Positions 1 to 11,400 of a stretch of DNA of 64,000 bases are shown here, piece after piece; position 1 is the stretch's first letter, and each line of letters begins with the position of its first letter. The notes beneath the pieces are model-generated. The model was not told the origin of the DNA. It saw nothing but the letters and a program-made list of their open reading frames with translations, and searched no databases. Origin of the DNA: Chimonanthus salicifolius (Eukaryota; Streptophyta; Magnoliopsida; Laurales; Calycanthaceae); the NCBI GenBank assembly GCA_013350335.1, contig CM023540.1:43569222-43633221 (forward strand). Direction: 5' to 3'. The position numbers and the translations under genes are program-made.

Positions 1-960
1 ATTTTACTTAAAGCCTACAGGGGCCCGTTGGCTTGTACTTAAAAAAAATTGGCTAAGAAGGCCGAGCCTGAGTCGTCGAACAAATAATATTTTTTGAAGT
101 CCGTTTATTTAGGTCGAGCTCAGACAAATGAACACCTTTTAATTTTTACTTATTTTTTCAAAATAATATAAAAATGGATAAGAATGAAAAAATGAGTTGA
201 ACAAGAATTTTTTTTTTAACAAGTAATTATTTTTGAACAAAGATTTGAATTCAAGATCTCCTCATGAAAAATAAATATTTTTGCTACTAAGGTAAAATAA
301 CTTTCATATTTTTAATTCATTGTATATATAGCGTTGTCCGTGCGCAATTTTAGTGCTGCAAAGTAGTGTTAGAAAAAAATATCGCTTTCGTGGGTCTTAC
401 GCACGGGTAAAACTAATGCGCTATTATGTCGGTCCCATTTGTCATTTGCGTGATTGTGCTTCTAATTCTAAAAAAGTAACATGGACAATTTGGTTAATTT
501 TTTTTACTAGTCATACTAGTCACTCTGACCCAATTTTACATTTTGTAGGTGTACTTACTCGAATTCACAACTATCGAGGTATTTTCAACCAAAAAAAAAT
601 CCCTTATGTAAATGATATTGGTCAAACAATTATTTCTCTTTAATTTATAAAATTTGTAAACAATTTTCTATTTTTAGATATTAAAATAAAAAGAATCTCA
701 ATTACATTTTTTAAATTGACGAATTTCAATCACAATTTTTTTTAGTAAATTTTACACAATTTTTTTTCTATTTTTAGATAATAATATAATAAAGTTAAAT
801 CAAAACTACACATATATAGATGTTTAGAGATAAACCAAAACTTAATGCACTGACAACTTGAGAAATGAGAACCTGTCATTCTTTTGAATGTTCGTCCTCA
901 CTCCTCACTCGGTATATTCTTCCAATCTCCTTCTCTTCATCTTCCACCTACCCAACTCAC
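1..960. other. AT-rich upstream DNA without a recognisable gene
   Basis: I see no gene here. The stretch is AT-rich with many homopolymer runs. The first 130 bases contain phrases rich in 'gagcctgag' and 'gtcgagctcag', which resemble degraded hAT-type MITE sequence, but no terminal repeats can be defined. An open frame at 353-643 has no recognisable domain and a composition typical of chance. The last 100 bases form the proximal promoter of the GDSL gene. Confidence 0.5.
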
Positions 961-967
961 CACTGAG

Positions 968-975
968 TATATAAA
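968..975 (+). promoter_or_regulatory. TATA box of the GDSL gene
   Basis: The sequence TATATAAA lies 39 bases upstream of the ATG at 1014. With usual plant spacing, transcription would start near 1000, which implies a very short 5' leader of about 15 bases. The call rests on motif and position only. Confidence 0.55.
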
Positions 976-1013
976 GCTTTTGGATAGAGAAGAAGAAGAC
1001 AACAAGGAGGAAG

Positions 1014-4000
1014 ATGGGATTAATGGGTGATCTCAGGGATCTTTTGGTTCTATTCCTCATTGCAGGTTTGGCCTCTGTAACTCAAGCACAGTTCGTTCCA
1101 GCACTTATCATCTTTGGAGACTCTGTTGTAGATGTAGGCAACAACAACAATCGCCTTACACTTGTCAAGGCCAACTTCCTTCCCTATGGTAGGGATTTTG
1201 TCACCCATTCTCCCACTGGAAGGTTTTGCAATGGAAAACTCGCCACAGATTTCACTGGTAATCTTCAGATTTCACTGCTTCTCTCTCTGTCTCTGTTTTT
1301 CTTTAATGGGTGAGTGCCCTTTGATTTTCTGCTTTTGTTTACAGCTGAGAACCTTGGTTTTGATTCTTACCCGCCACCATATCTCAGCAAAGAAGCAACA
1401 GGAAAAACACTCTTGACTGGAGTAAACTTTGCCTCTGCAGCCTGTGGTTATTATGACTTGACATCATCTCTTTATGTATGATTCTACTAAAAAAAATTCC
1501 CCCTCTCCCCCAAAGAGTTCTTTTTGTTGATTGAGGAAAGAGAGTTCCTTCCGTATTTGGAACTCCTTAGTTTGTGTATTTTGTGACACAAATACAATTA
1601 AAAAATCTCTCTTTCCCGTGGTTTTTCCCTTCATGGGTTTTCCACATTAATCATTGTGGTATGTTGTGATTGTTTTCTCTATCACTTTTCATGCTTTTGA
1701 TATGGATTTGAATGGTGGTATGTAGAATGCCATATCATTGAATCAGCAGCTGGAATACTACAAGGAGTATCAGAATAAGGTTATAAGAATTGCAGGGAAG
1801 GAGAAAGCAGAGTCCATTTTTTCTGATGCAATCTATGTTTTAAGTATGGGGAGCAGCGATTTTGTGCAGAACTACTACATCGACCCCTTGCTCTTCAATA
1901 CCTACACACCCGATGAATTCTCCGATATGCTTATCGGATCCTTCTCTGCATTTATTCAGGTCCATATAAACAACCAAACATATATATGTGCTTACTCAAG
2001 TATGTCAATCGGTTGCCTCCCACCTCAGAAAGGGAGATCTTGCGGATTCGAGCCTCCATGGCTTAACCTTGGATTGCCCTAGGGGTATAGGGCTCATCCG
2101 TGCGGGTTTACCTAGCTTAATTTTTACGAGTTATACGGTTGGGTGCAGAGGTTGTATAAGTTGGGAGCAAGAAGGATCGGAGCGACGTCATTGCCACCGT
2201 TGGGATGCTTGCCGGCGTCGATCACTTTGTTCGGAGGTGGGAGCAACGACTGTGTCCCAAGGCTGAACAGAGATGCAATGTTGTTCAATAAGAAGATAAA
2301 TGCTACTGCCCACGCCCTGCAGAAAAGGCTCCCTGGCCTCAAGCTTATTATCTTCGACATCTACAATCCCCTTTTGGACCTCATCAAGAGCCCTGCCGAT
2401 AACGGTATCTTCTTACACTAATCTGAGATTTGAATGTCGACCAGAACTGATTTTAACATGCAAATTAGTTAAGAAAAATGGCCAGCAATCTTTCCACAGG
2501 CATTTTGTATTTATCGACATGGGTGTTAGTGTATTCTCAATTTTATCCTACGCATGAACGGTAAAATTTCAACGGGCTAATTTTTACTGTTCATGTGAAT
2601 TTCGGAGAGCCGATTTGCAATTTCGGTGAGTCCACTGTTCATGAATTTTGGCGAGCCGATTTACACTGTTCATAAATTTTGGCGAGCCGATTGCACTGTT
2701 CATGAATTTTGGAGAGCTCATTTGCACTGTTCATGAATTTTGGCAAACCGATTTGCATTGTTTATGAATTTCTGGCGTTCTTTTTTCTTCAGTACGCAAG
2801 TGGAAGGCAAATTAGACATCATAGTAAAACCCATGTCTTTATACACCGAAGGATTACTGGCCAAGAAAAATATATGTGAATCCCTTTAGCATTAGCATTA
2901 TAATTTAAACTAATGGAGATATGACATCTAAACTAATTATAAATATGACATCTAAACTAATGTCTCATTTATAATTAAGTAATCTGACACATACCATTCA
3001 GTATTTGCATATGAACTGAGATAAATTTTGCAGAGATTTCCCAGTACAGGAGAAAAAAAAAACTTATTCTACGATAGAGGTAATGTAATTACCTCTTGCA
3101 ATGAAGGGGTCTCCAAAACGGGTACCCTTGTTTTCATCCCTCTACCCCTCATTCAAATACAGTTTGTGCTTATAAATGCATTTTTGATTGTATTATATAT
3201 ATATAGACTAACCCAAATTATTTAGTCTGAATAAAAAATGGATTGAATTACGTACGAATTCAAGAGAGTAAAAATATGAATTGAATTGAAAAATAATATT
3301 TCAAAATTAAATATAAATAGATTAAAAATCCACTTTCACTACAATCCACCAGCGTGACTACTAAGTACTAACCACAGCCCAAAAGGTTCAAGGATATTGG
3401 ACACTGTTGACCCTTTGGTGAATACAGAACCACAGATATTAAGTAGGACCTGCTTCGGTAAGTGAGGAAGAGAGTTGAGGCAGAACCAGAAAATGAAGCA
3501 ATCTAGGGAATGGAGGTTAATTGCAGAAGATTCTGAAGGTGAAATAAATGGATCTCGAAAGTCGAAGGAACGTTTTTGGAACCTGAGCGATGGCAGATGA
3601 AGGAAAGTAATAACCCTAAAACCTTTAATGGTCATGGCTAAACCCTTGAAACTTTATCGATAGATAGAGGTAACATGAATTCATAAAATAAATTTAATAA
3701 TTTAAATGTCAAATGGTAGAGATATAATTTGCATCATTCTATAAAACTTCTTGTATTTTAGTAGTGTACCTTGATTTTGTATCATTTATGTTATTAGGAT
3801 ATGATTAGGGGTGAAACTTTGTGCTGGGTTTTAACTGATGATAACCAGATTTAAGAAATCAGTGGGATGAGCTGTGTATTTGTAAATTTAGGGTCAGGTT
3901 GGGTTGGGAAAAAAAACCGATATGGAGTTCGGGTTAAGTTAAGATCCAAAATTTAAAATCAACCCAATTTACCCTAGCTGACCCGAGTTTTAGAAAATAT

Positions 4001-5099
4001 AAAAAATCTGCTGTTGATTTTTTTTTTCTCCAAATTTTGGTTAAAAATGGGTCAGGTTGTCGGGCCAGCATCTCGGGTTGGATTGAGCAATTGGGCCGGC
4101 AACTCGGAGCAAGCTGGGCCAGACTCAATAATTTTTTATATGAGCTGGGTTGTTAGATTGAGTTAATTAAAATCCGGTCCAACCTGTCTGAGTTTCCGCC
4201 CGAAAATGTGGACCCTTTTAAAATGATAGGAAGGTGTCTAGTCTCAACCTACTAATCCTCAGGCACAAATGAAAACCTAAGGACTGAGGAAATTGGCTCT
4301 TTGAGATTAAATGTAAATGGAAGACTTTGCTCCAGCTCCACTTTCTCACACATGAACACATTTACGCACCCGTGGGAAAAAAAAAAAAAAAAAACTCTTA
4401 TTGATTCTTCATTTGCTTTTGAAAAACATTTTTCCCGTTAGAAAGAACTGCCAAATTCATTTGACTTAATTGAACTTCAAAATTTTAAACCCTGGCTTGG
4501 ACATTGTCTAAACTCTAAAACTCATCAGACTCAACTTGCGTTCAGTCCATTCAGTTTCAATTTGAGAGACTCAGGATTTAATCCTGAGTTTGGCCAAATC
4601 TGATTAACACTCAAGTCCGAGTTTCAAAATGTTGAAACTGAGGGCAAGGCACATGATAGGTAAGGCCTCCCAATTAATCTGCACAGATTTTTTTTTTTTT
4701 ATGATCAAGATGAGCAGGTCTTTTACGGTAGGTATGATTATTCCTGCCATGCTAGGTAAATTTATAGAGAGTGATCTTCTAGGGTAGAGTATGAATGGAA
4801 TTTGAGACTCCCACTTCCTAATACAAATTTCTACCCATCACTCCAACTCCTTTAGTTAACCTCGACGGATTTCAGTCAGTGAAGATTTCTTGATTCTTGT
4901 TTCAGGCTTCTCAGAGGCAAGGATAGCATGCTGTGGAACAGGGACGATAGAGACCTCTATACTCTGCAACTCGCTGTCGCCGGGGACGTGCATGAATGCT
5001 TCTACGTATATATTTTGGGACAGCTTCCACCCATCGGAGTCGGCAAACAAATACTTAGCAGATAATCTCTTGGAACAAGGCATTGGTCTCATTTCTTGA
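1014..5099 (+). CDS. GDSL esterase/lipase, five exons, secreted
   Basis: Exons read 1014-1257, 1345-1475, 1726-1959, 2149-2404 and 4906-5099. All borders are GT..AG and the frame stays open to TGA, giving 352 residues, the usual size for plant GDSL lipases. Residues 1-25 are a hydrophobic signal peptide, so the product should be secreted. Family block I is [14 protein letters not shown] with the nucleophile Ser37. Block III is [15 protein letters not shown]. The C-terminal FWDSFHPSE supplies Asp327 and His330 of the catalytic triad. The family hydrolyses ester bonds in lipids or cutin-like substrates; the substrate here is unknown. Intron 4 is 2.5 kb and carries repeats, and intron 3 carries a SINE that ends close to the exon 4 acceptor. 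The gene lies just upstream of the EMB175 orthologue, the same neighbourhood as AT5G03810/AT5G03820 in Arabidopsis. The start was chosen because it gives a clean signal peptide behind a TATA box. Confidence 0.9.
1996..2130 (+). mobile_element. tRNA-derived SINE, family A (copy 1), in GDSL intron 3
   Basis: A degraded A-box (tatgtcaatcggtt) is followed about 35 bases later by a B-box-like GGATTCGAGCC. A tail then matches the copy at 43401-43568 (rc): 'ttaaccttgg', 'ccctaggggtataggg', 'gcgggttta'. The poly-A end is missing. It fills most of a 189-bp intron and stops about 20 bases before the exon 4 acceptor. Confidence 0.7.
2585..2780. repeat. 31-bp minisatellite in GDSL intron 4
   Basis: About six diverged copies of a 30-31 bp unit run head to tail. 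Each contains 'ctgttcatgaattttgg' followed by 'cgagccgatt'. It starts about 180 bases after the exon 4 donor. Confidence 0.8.
3805..4205. repeat. hAT-like MITE, degraded, in GDSL intron 4
   Basis: The left end 'taggggtgaaact' and the right end, read on the other strand as 'gggcggaaactcag', are imperfect terminal inverted repeats. The interior is rich in 'gggttgggttg' and 'cccgag' phrases shared with the clearer element at 45573-45932. No target duplication is visible, so the limits are approximate. Confidence 0.4.
4688..4857 (-). mobile_element. tRNA-derived SINE, family B, in GDSL intron 4
   Basis: Read on the minus strand it starts with 'ggagttggagtgatgggta', the same head as the copy at 10708-10905. 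It ends in an A-rich tail, seen as a T run at 4690-4700. It lies about 50 bases before the last exon of the GDSL gene. Confidence 0.6.
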
Positions 5100-5674
5100 G
5101 AAAACCCTACTTTATATAATAAGTGCTATTTCAGTCTTTGCCATCTTTTATCATCACAAAGGTTTCCTCCCAAGTACTGATGATTGTAAACTTGAACTGA
5201 TGATCCATTTGGATTGATTGGGGCTAATGCAAAATTTTAATTTATGCATCAGGTGGATTTACTTATTTTATAAAAATCTTGTCAAAGTTTGTTGTAAGGA
5301 ATTATTATTGGTTAAAATTAAAAAAAAGTTCATGTGAGTCTTTTTAGTCAACTCGAATTGATAGACTTTTGACTCTAGTGAGTCGATGAGTTTTTTCAAT
5401 TTTTTTTTTTTAAATTAAATATCTCTACTCAAGATATTAACACAAAATTTCGATAAAACTGTTACCTTTCAAAGAACTGATCTTTAGAAGAAAAAGAGTG
5501 AAATTTGCCAATCATTCAAGCGAAAAATTAATGACTTAGCATCGTTTCAAATAATTTGCTTGTCTTAAAAAAATGGATGAACTTTTGAACGGTACCTTTA
5601 ACTTTCTCTCAGGCAACTAAGGGAAGTGAAAATCTTTCTTGCTAAGAACTTGCTCGCCATTTCCCACTTACTTA

Positions 5675-5820
5675 TATGGGTGGTAGCGTTGTTTCTCACT
5701 TCAGGAAGTGGGAGGTTGTGGGGGAGTGGGCTCACTCATGGAGGTTTTACGTTGGGTATTTTACGATTTTTCACACGTAAATTCAAAAAAATAAAAAATC
5801 AAAAACAAAAAAAAATGAAG
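5675..5820 (+). mobile_element. SINE, family A (copy 2), internally deleted
   Basis: It matches the better-preserved copy at 43401-43568 over 'cacttcaggaagtgggaggtt' (shown as 'cttcaggaagtgggagg') and 'gaggttttacgttgggtatt', and over the end 'cacacgtaaattcaaaaaa'. The section after the B-box is deleted. An A-rich tail follows. Confidence 0.7.
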
Positions 5821-7064
5821 CAATTTCTAGAAGAGTACATCTTTGTTTCCTATGGTAGAGGTTGAAAAAGTTGCTTTTGAATTTAGGGAAAAAGTTTTCT
5901 ATTGTGGATTGTGAAAATGATTGTAGAAAAAACCACAAAAAAGAGAGTTAAAATGCCTAATTTACAAAACTATTGCAAGCAACAATCAATGAAAAAATTA
6001 AAAATTTGGAAAAAATCCACTTGAAATTGCCTTGTTACGATTTTCATTGTAGCTTAGTTTCTTGAAAGCTCAGCCACGATATATGGGGTGTTGGGAGAAT
6101 GGGAATTGATCAAGAAAATTGGCTAGAATTTTAAATTAAAAATTATAGAAAATTCAAGGTAAATTCATCTTAGTTGAATTTTATGTTCTAAGTCTTGTTG
6201 GAACAAAAGAAAAGTTGATTTAAGTTCACCTAAATTTCCATAGAAAACCAGCCTAATAGAATAGAGGAAAACTCACCAAGGTATATATTTTCACAAGAAT
6301 TTGAACACACAAAGATTTTAAAGTAATAAGAATTCTTGAAAATAATAATGCAAATAAATTTAAAATTACAAAATTAAATAAATAGAAGACACAAAATAAA
6401 TTACTCAACTCACCAAAGAGGAGACCAAACTTGAAATTCCAATTGTGTGGTTGCTATGGTCGTTCATACCTCTTATTTATAGTGTTTGTATTACAAAAGT
6501 TAACAAAAATAAATTGCTCCTCATCACTCTAGGGTTAAGGATGGCAATGGGTCAGGCTCAAACTCGGCTTACACTATGCCAAGCTTGAGCTCAAATTTCA
6601 CAATGAAAGCCTGACCCTGAGCCTGATGAATGGCTCAGGCGCCCGATGAGAAGCTCAAATTGGATAAACATTAGGGTAGTGTTTGTGTGAAAATAATGTG
6701 GGTCTCTTTTGTTTCGGAGGCTCTAAATTTTATTATATAGATAAAGATGATTATAATAATAGAAAATAAATTAAAGAAATAAGAAAATGTCTAAACTTCG
6801 CAAATAAAATATTTAGAAGACATATCTTTAATATCTAATTAGAATTAGATTCTAACAGTATGTCACAGTTCTTAGGTTCAATTTTTTTTTAAAATAATGA
6901 TTGATTTATCAAAAACTCAAACCGTAAGATTGAAAGTGGTGGAAGTGCATTAGGTCGTACTGGAGTTACACTAGCCGTTAACTTGTGAGAACTGAGAAGA
7001 GGTCATCTTCTCTGCCCCGTTCAAAGGCCACAAGAAGTAGAGATATATGTAGTCTTAATTTTAC
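5821..7064. other. Intergenic DNA between the GDSL and EMB175 genes
   Basis: AT-rich with no gene. At 6530-6660 a passage beginning 'ggatggcaatgggtcaggc' and full of 'gcctgagcc' words looks like a fragment of an hAT-type MITE, but only one end is recognisable. The last 100 bases are the leader of the PPR gene. Confidence 0.45.
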
Positions 7065-9794
7065 ATGGCTTCCATCACTTCCCCTTTCTCTCCTCTTCTT
7101 CTTCCCCCAGTCAATCTCCGCTTTGATTTTCCTTCTCTCTCTACCTTCCGACCATCCGCTTCTTCAGCTGCACCCTCTATCTCACTCTCTAGACCCAAAC
7201 TCACTACTCCTTCCTCCTCTTCTTCCTCTCTCTCTAAATTTCTCCCGCAACTCCTCACATCGTCAGCCCATCAAAATCATCAATATTTACAGCATCCTCC
7301 AGCCCGTCCCTACCCCTCCCATTACGACGAGGACAACGATGATAATGATGCCCTCTCCGACCGCTGCCGCTATTTTCTCCGTCTCTCTGTCCGCCTGTCT
7401 GACTCCCGTCTCGGAAAATCCATCCATTCCATCCTTGCCAAGATCAATGATGACAACACCAGTCTCCACAATTCCCTCATTGTCATGTATATCAAGTTCG
7501 GGCATCTTGATGATGCCCGCAAGGTGTTTGATGGCTTGTCGTCACCGGATGTGGCCTCCTATTCTGTGTTGATCTCGGGGTATGCCAAATGCGACCAGGA
7601 GTTGGAGGCCGTGGGGCTCTTCTTCCACATGAGAGTTTCTGGTGTTGAGCCCAATGAATTTGCTTTTGTCTCCATCTTGACATCGTGTATCCGGAATCAG
7701 AATTTGCGATTTGCTTTGCAAATTCATGCCCTCACCGTAAAGACCAATTTCATTTCTTGTGTATTTGTATCCAATGCGTTGATGGGTGTCTATGTGAATT
7801 GTGGTCTCCTTGGGACTGCAGTTAAACTGTTTGATGAAATGCCGATCAGAGATGTGACATCGTGGAACACTGTTATTTCAGGCCTTGTGAAGGAATTGCA
7901 ATGTGACCGAGCTTTTGAGCTCTTCCGTGATATGCAGATGGATGGATGTAGAGCTGACCAGTTCTCACTCTCGAGCCTTCTAACTGCAGCTGCAGAGGTT
8001 TGTGCTCGGGTGGAGGGCAAGGAAATTCATGCACATGCTCTTAGAACTGGATTTGAATCGAACTTAAGTGTCAACAATGCACTTATGGGCTTCTACACAA
8101 AGTGTGGGAGCATAGAAAATGTGGTAGGCTTGTTTCAGAGGATGTCAAAGAAGGATGTGATCTCATGGACTGGAATGATGACAGGTTTTATGGAGTTTGG
8201 TTTGGTGGAATCAGCTGTGGAGGTCTTTGATCACATGCCCGAGAGGAACTGTATTGTGTATAATGCACTTTTAGCAGGATTTTGTCGGAATGGTGAAGGT
8301 TTGAGAGCTTTGGAGTTATTCAAACAAATGATTGAGGATGGTAAAGACTTGTCTGATTGCACTTTGACGAGTATTGTGAATGCTTGTGCAGTACTTTTAG
8401 AAGTGAGCAGCAGTGAACAGATTCATGGATTTGTAATTAAGGTTGGGTTTGGATCAAATGATCGGATTGAAGCTGCATTGTTGGATATGTGCACAAAGTG
8501 TGGGAGGATTGATGATGCTCAGAAAATGTTTGATCGCTGGGTGCACAATGAAAGCCGCTCAATTGCATTGACGTCATTGATTTGTGGTTATGCTCAGAAT
8601 GGACAGCCTGACAAAGCAATGTCTCTCTTCTGCATGGTGCAGACGGAAGAAGGCTCTTTTTTGGATGAGTTCACATTAACCACAGTCCTCAGTACCTGTG
8701 GAACCTTAGGATTTGATAAGAAGGGAAAGCAACTCCACTCATGCATAATTAAATCAGGCTTTGTTTCTGATTTAGCAGCAGGAAATGCCCTAATTAGCAT
8801 GTATGCAAAATGTGGAAACATGAATGATGCCATAAAGATTTTCAATCTCATGCCTGATCATGATATAGTATCATGGAACACCTTGATTTCTGTTCATCAT
8901 CTTCACAGACAAGGAGATCAGGCCCTGGATGTCATTAAAAATATGGAAATGAATGGTATAAAGCCAGATCACATCACATTTGTTTTAATTATTTCCTCCT
9001 GCCGATATACAAAGTCGAACTCGGTTGATACTTGCCGTAGCTTGTTCACCTCTATGAGAAGCCGTTATGGTATTGAACCGACTTCAGAGCATTATGCTGC
9101 AATGGTGGATGTTTTAGGTTATTATAGTTGCTTTGATGAGGCTGAAGAGTTAATCGAGAAGATGCCTTTCAAGCCTGACGCATCAGTTTGGCGGGCTTTG
9201 CTAGATAGTTGTAGATTGCGTTCAAATATTAGTTCAGGAAAGCAGGCTGCACAACATCTTCTTGCTTTGGAACCACAAGATCCATCCATGTACATTCTTG
9301 TTTCAAATCTTTATTCTGCATCTGGGAGATGGCATTGCTCGGAAAGAGTTAGGCAGGAGATGAGAGAAAAGGGATTGCATAAGCATCCAGCTCGAAGCTG
9401 GGTCATTCATCAGGATGCAATTCATTCATTCTTTGCAAGAGATAGGTCACACCCACAAGTAAAAGATATCAATAGCGCCTTGGAGATACTGATACTGGAA
9501 TGCATAAAGGTTGGATATGTGCCCGATACAAGCTTTGTTTTGCATGAAGTAGAAGAGTATCAGAAGAGGGACTTCTTGTTTTATCACAGTGCAAAATTGG
9601 CGGCCACATATGGGCTTCTAATGACAACACCAGGGAGACCCGTGCGTGTCATGAAGAACATACATCTATGTGGTGACTGCCATACATTCTTGAAGTTTGC
9701 TTCAGTGGCAGCTCAGAGAGAGATCTCCCTGAGGGATGCGACCGGATTTCATTGTTTTATGGGTGGTAAATGTTCATGTGGAGATTACTGGTGA
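7065..9794 (+). CDS. EMB175: PPR protein of the PLS-DYW class, EMB175 orthologue
   Basis: An intronless frame of 909 residues, the usual form for plant PPR genes. Residues 1-90 are rich in Ser and Pro and look like an organelle transit peptide. Tandem P, L and S pentatricopeptide repeats fill about residues 95-730, for example DVTSWNTVISGLVK and DIVSWNTLISVHH. E/E+ motifs and a DYW domain follow, ending in GDYW. From memory, the whole chain follows Arabidopsis AT5G03800 (EMB175, 896 residues, plastid, needed for embryo development). PLS-DYW proteins bind specific organelle RNAs and many edit C to U. The deaminase signature HxE is HSA here (Ala843, codon 9591-9593), so the catalytic Glu is missing. 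The cysteine motifs CGDCH and CSC remain. It is likely an RNA-binding factor that does not deaminate by itself. The start chosen is the first ATG of the frame. Confidence 0.95.
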   Translation: MASITSPFSPLLLPPVNLRFDFPSLSTFRPSASSAAPSISLSRPKLTTPSSSSSSLSKFLPQLLTSSAHQNHQYLQHPPARPYPSHYDEDNDDNDALSDRCRYFLRLSVRLSDSRLGKSIHSILAKINDDNTSLHNSLIVMYIKFGHLDDARKVFDGLSSPDVASYSVLISGYAKCDQELEAVGLFFHMRVSGVEPNEFAFVSILTSCIRNQNLRFALQIHALTVKTNFISCVFVSNALMGVYVNCGLLGTAVKLFDEMPIRDVTSWNTVISGLVKELQCDRAFELFRDMQMDGCRADQFSLSSLLTAAAEVCARVEGKEIHAHALRTGFESNLSVNNALMGFYTKCGSIENVVGLFQRMSKKDVISWTGMMTGFMEFGLVESAVEVFDHMPERNCIVYNALLAGFCRNGEGLRALELFKQMIEDGKDLSDCTLTSIVNACAVLLEVSSSEQIHGFVIKVGFGSNDRIEAALLDMCTKCGRIDDAQKMFDRWVHNESRSIALTSLICGYAQNGQPDKAMSLFCMVQTEEGSFLDEFTLTTVLSTCGTLGFDKKGKQLHSCIIKSGFVSDLAAGNALISMYAKCGNMNDAIKIFNLMPDHDIVSWNTLISVHHLHRQGDQALDVIKNMEMNGIKPDHITFVLIISSCRYTKSNSVDTCRSLFTSMRSRYGIEPTSEHYAAMVDVLGYYSCFDEAEELIEKMPFKPDASVWRALLDSCRLRSNISSGKQAAQHLLALEPQDPSMYILVSNLYSASGRWHCSERVRQEMREKGLHKHPARSWVIHQDAIHSFFARDRSHPQVKDINSALEILILECIKVGYVPDTSFVLHEVEEYQKRDFLFYHSAKLAATYGLLMTTPGRPVRVMKNIHLCGDCHTFLKFASVAAQREISLRDATGFHCFMGGKCSCGDYW

Positions 9795-10707
9795 ATCAGT
9801 GTATCTCTGAAGTTCTGAATGCTCTTTGCTGATACAACCACAGGTTTCTTGAATCATGTAAAATTGATTGTAACATACTTTCTCTCATTGACTTGAGGGC
9901 CAAACATTGGCGACGTACACTCATTGGACATGGATATGGGTAGGGTTTTACTTCTTGAAATTGGCATGACTCCAATTTGTCACCTATGATGACGGCTGCT
10001 GCATAGATATAAGACTTCCGTGATCTGTGAATAGTCAATTTTGCCGGCACTTGAGAACTATGCAATGAACCTTATTTGGAGTAAGGTGCAGGTGTTGCTT
10101 TCAGGAATATGATCTGAAGACATCAAGTAAATGCATTTCTGAGCTTTGTCCAGTGTTTGGTGCTAACAGGCTACAAGTAGAAGGTGCATACATGCAGCTA
10201 GCAATGTACTAATGAGGCTTGAGAGGCCAAATACCAAATAAACAAGAACTTAAATATTAGTATTGGATCCCTTGCCGGCCCGGACCGGAGATTTATACAG
10301 TCATATTGCATCTAAGCATCCGCGATATTGGGTATGTATTTTAAACAAGTTGAATGTGGGTCAGATTTGAGTAACCGGTTTACCTCCTAATTGTCTAGTC
10401 AAATTTACTCTGAATCTGGTTCAATTCTAAGTATGTAGAATCAAAATCTACACTTGCATTCACATCCAATTCATGATTTGAGTTTGGATTCAGATTTAAG
10501 GCTTCAAATATTGTTTCTCGTGTCATTTTATACTATATGATTACTTATTTGTATTTATTTCTCTTGCGATGTATATTATTTACACTTGTGCTATTTGATT
10601 TATATGTTGAGTTCAGATCCTGGCATATTGAAATTCATATTGGAAAATAGTTGGATTTAAATGTAAAACTTAAAATGAATTTGAAATTTACATTCAAAAG
10701 TCACTTA

Positions 10708-10905
10708 TTTTTTATTTTTTTATGACCAAGTGTCCAAGCCTCTCAGAGCACCTCATTAATCTTCGGACGTATCCAAGCTTCTTTATCGACCATACACTTG
10801 GTAATTCTATGGAAAGTGACCTGATGTGGACTAGAATTCGAATTTAGGATTCCTAATTCCTGAAGCAGGTTCCTAGCCATCACTCCAACCCCTTTGGATT
10901 TTCAA
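10708..10905 (-). mobile_element. tRNA-derived SINE, family B (best copy)
   Basis: On the minus strand: head 'ggggttggagtgatggctag', a B-box-like 'aaattcgaattc', then 'gaggtgctctgagaggctt' and 'ggacacttggtcataaaaaa', ending in an A tail (T run at 10708-10722). The 3' half matches the copies at 11283 and 35400. Confidence 0.7.
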
Positions 10906-11282
10906 ATTCACGTATTTTGAAATTGTTGATATGTGAAGAATATTAAGGTAAGACAAAAACACAGTTAAATTCCTATTTGACGGTTGACAGTTTAATGAAT
11001 TAAATATATGGAGGGCTTTTTCATTGCTTTGGACCATTGTACGTATTGTCTTTTTTTTTTCTTTTTTCTTTAAGAGCTATTTTTATTAGGTAGGGGTTAC
11101 TGTATTAAGGTGTTCATATTCGTGCTAATATAATCATTCTAATTTTTAATCTTAAGATTTAAAAGTTTTAATGGTCTAATAATGGTGAAGATCAGTGAGA
11201 CAGATGTTGGTTTAAGAAATAATTGAGTTTACCTCTTTTAGTGATGACGTGACTCGAATCTATATATTTTTATACAATTCAA

Positions 11283-11400
11283 GGAATTGGAGTGATGGTT
11301 AAAAACTCGCTTTAGAAAATGGGAGTTCTGAATTTAAGAAGTGAAGACTAGTCGGGGGTTCTAAGAGGTCTGAATACCTTGGTATATAAATATTTACCAA
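11283..11400 (+). mobile_element. tRNA-derived SINE, family B
   Basis: Head 'ttggagtgatggttaaaaac', then 'gactagtcgggggttctaag' followed by 'aggtctgaataccttggt', parallel to the copy at 35400-35560. No clear tail. Confidence 0.6.

Noticed and set aside
353..643. A 96-codon open frame upstream of the GDSL gene
   Set aside because: No domain, no supporting start context, and it lies in AT-rich intergenic DNA; most likely chance.
3339..3635. A 98-codon minus-strand frame in GDSL intron 4
   Set aside because: No recognisable motif; it lies wholly within an intron between repeats.
6985..7572. A 195-codon frame overlapping the start of the PPR gene
   Set aside because: It lies in another frame of the EMB175 coding region, is low in complexity (Ser/Pro/Leu) and has no match to known families.
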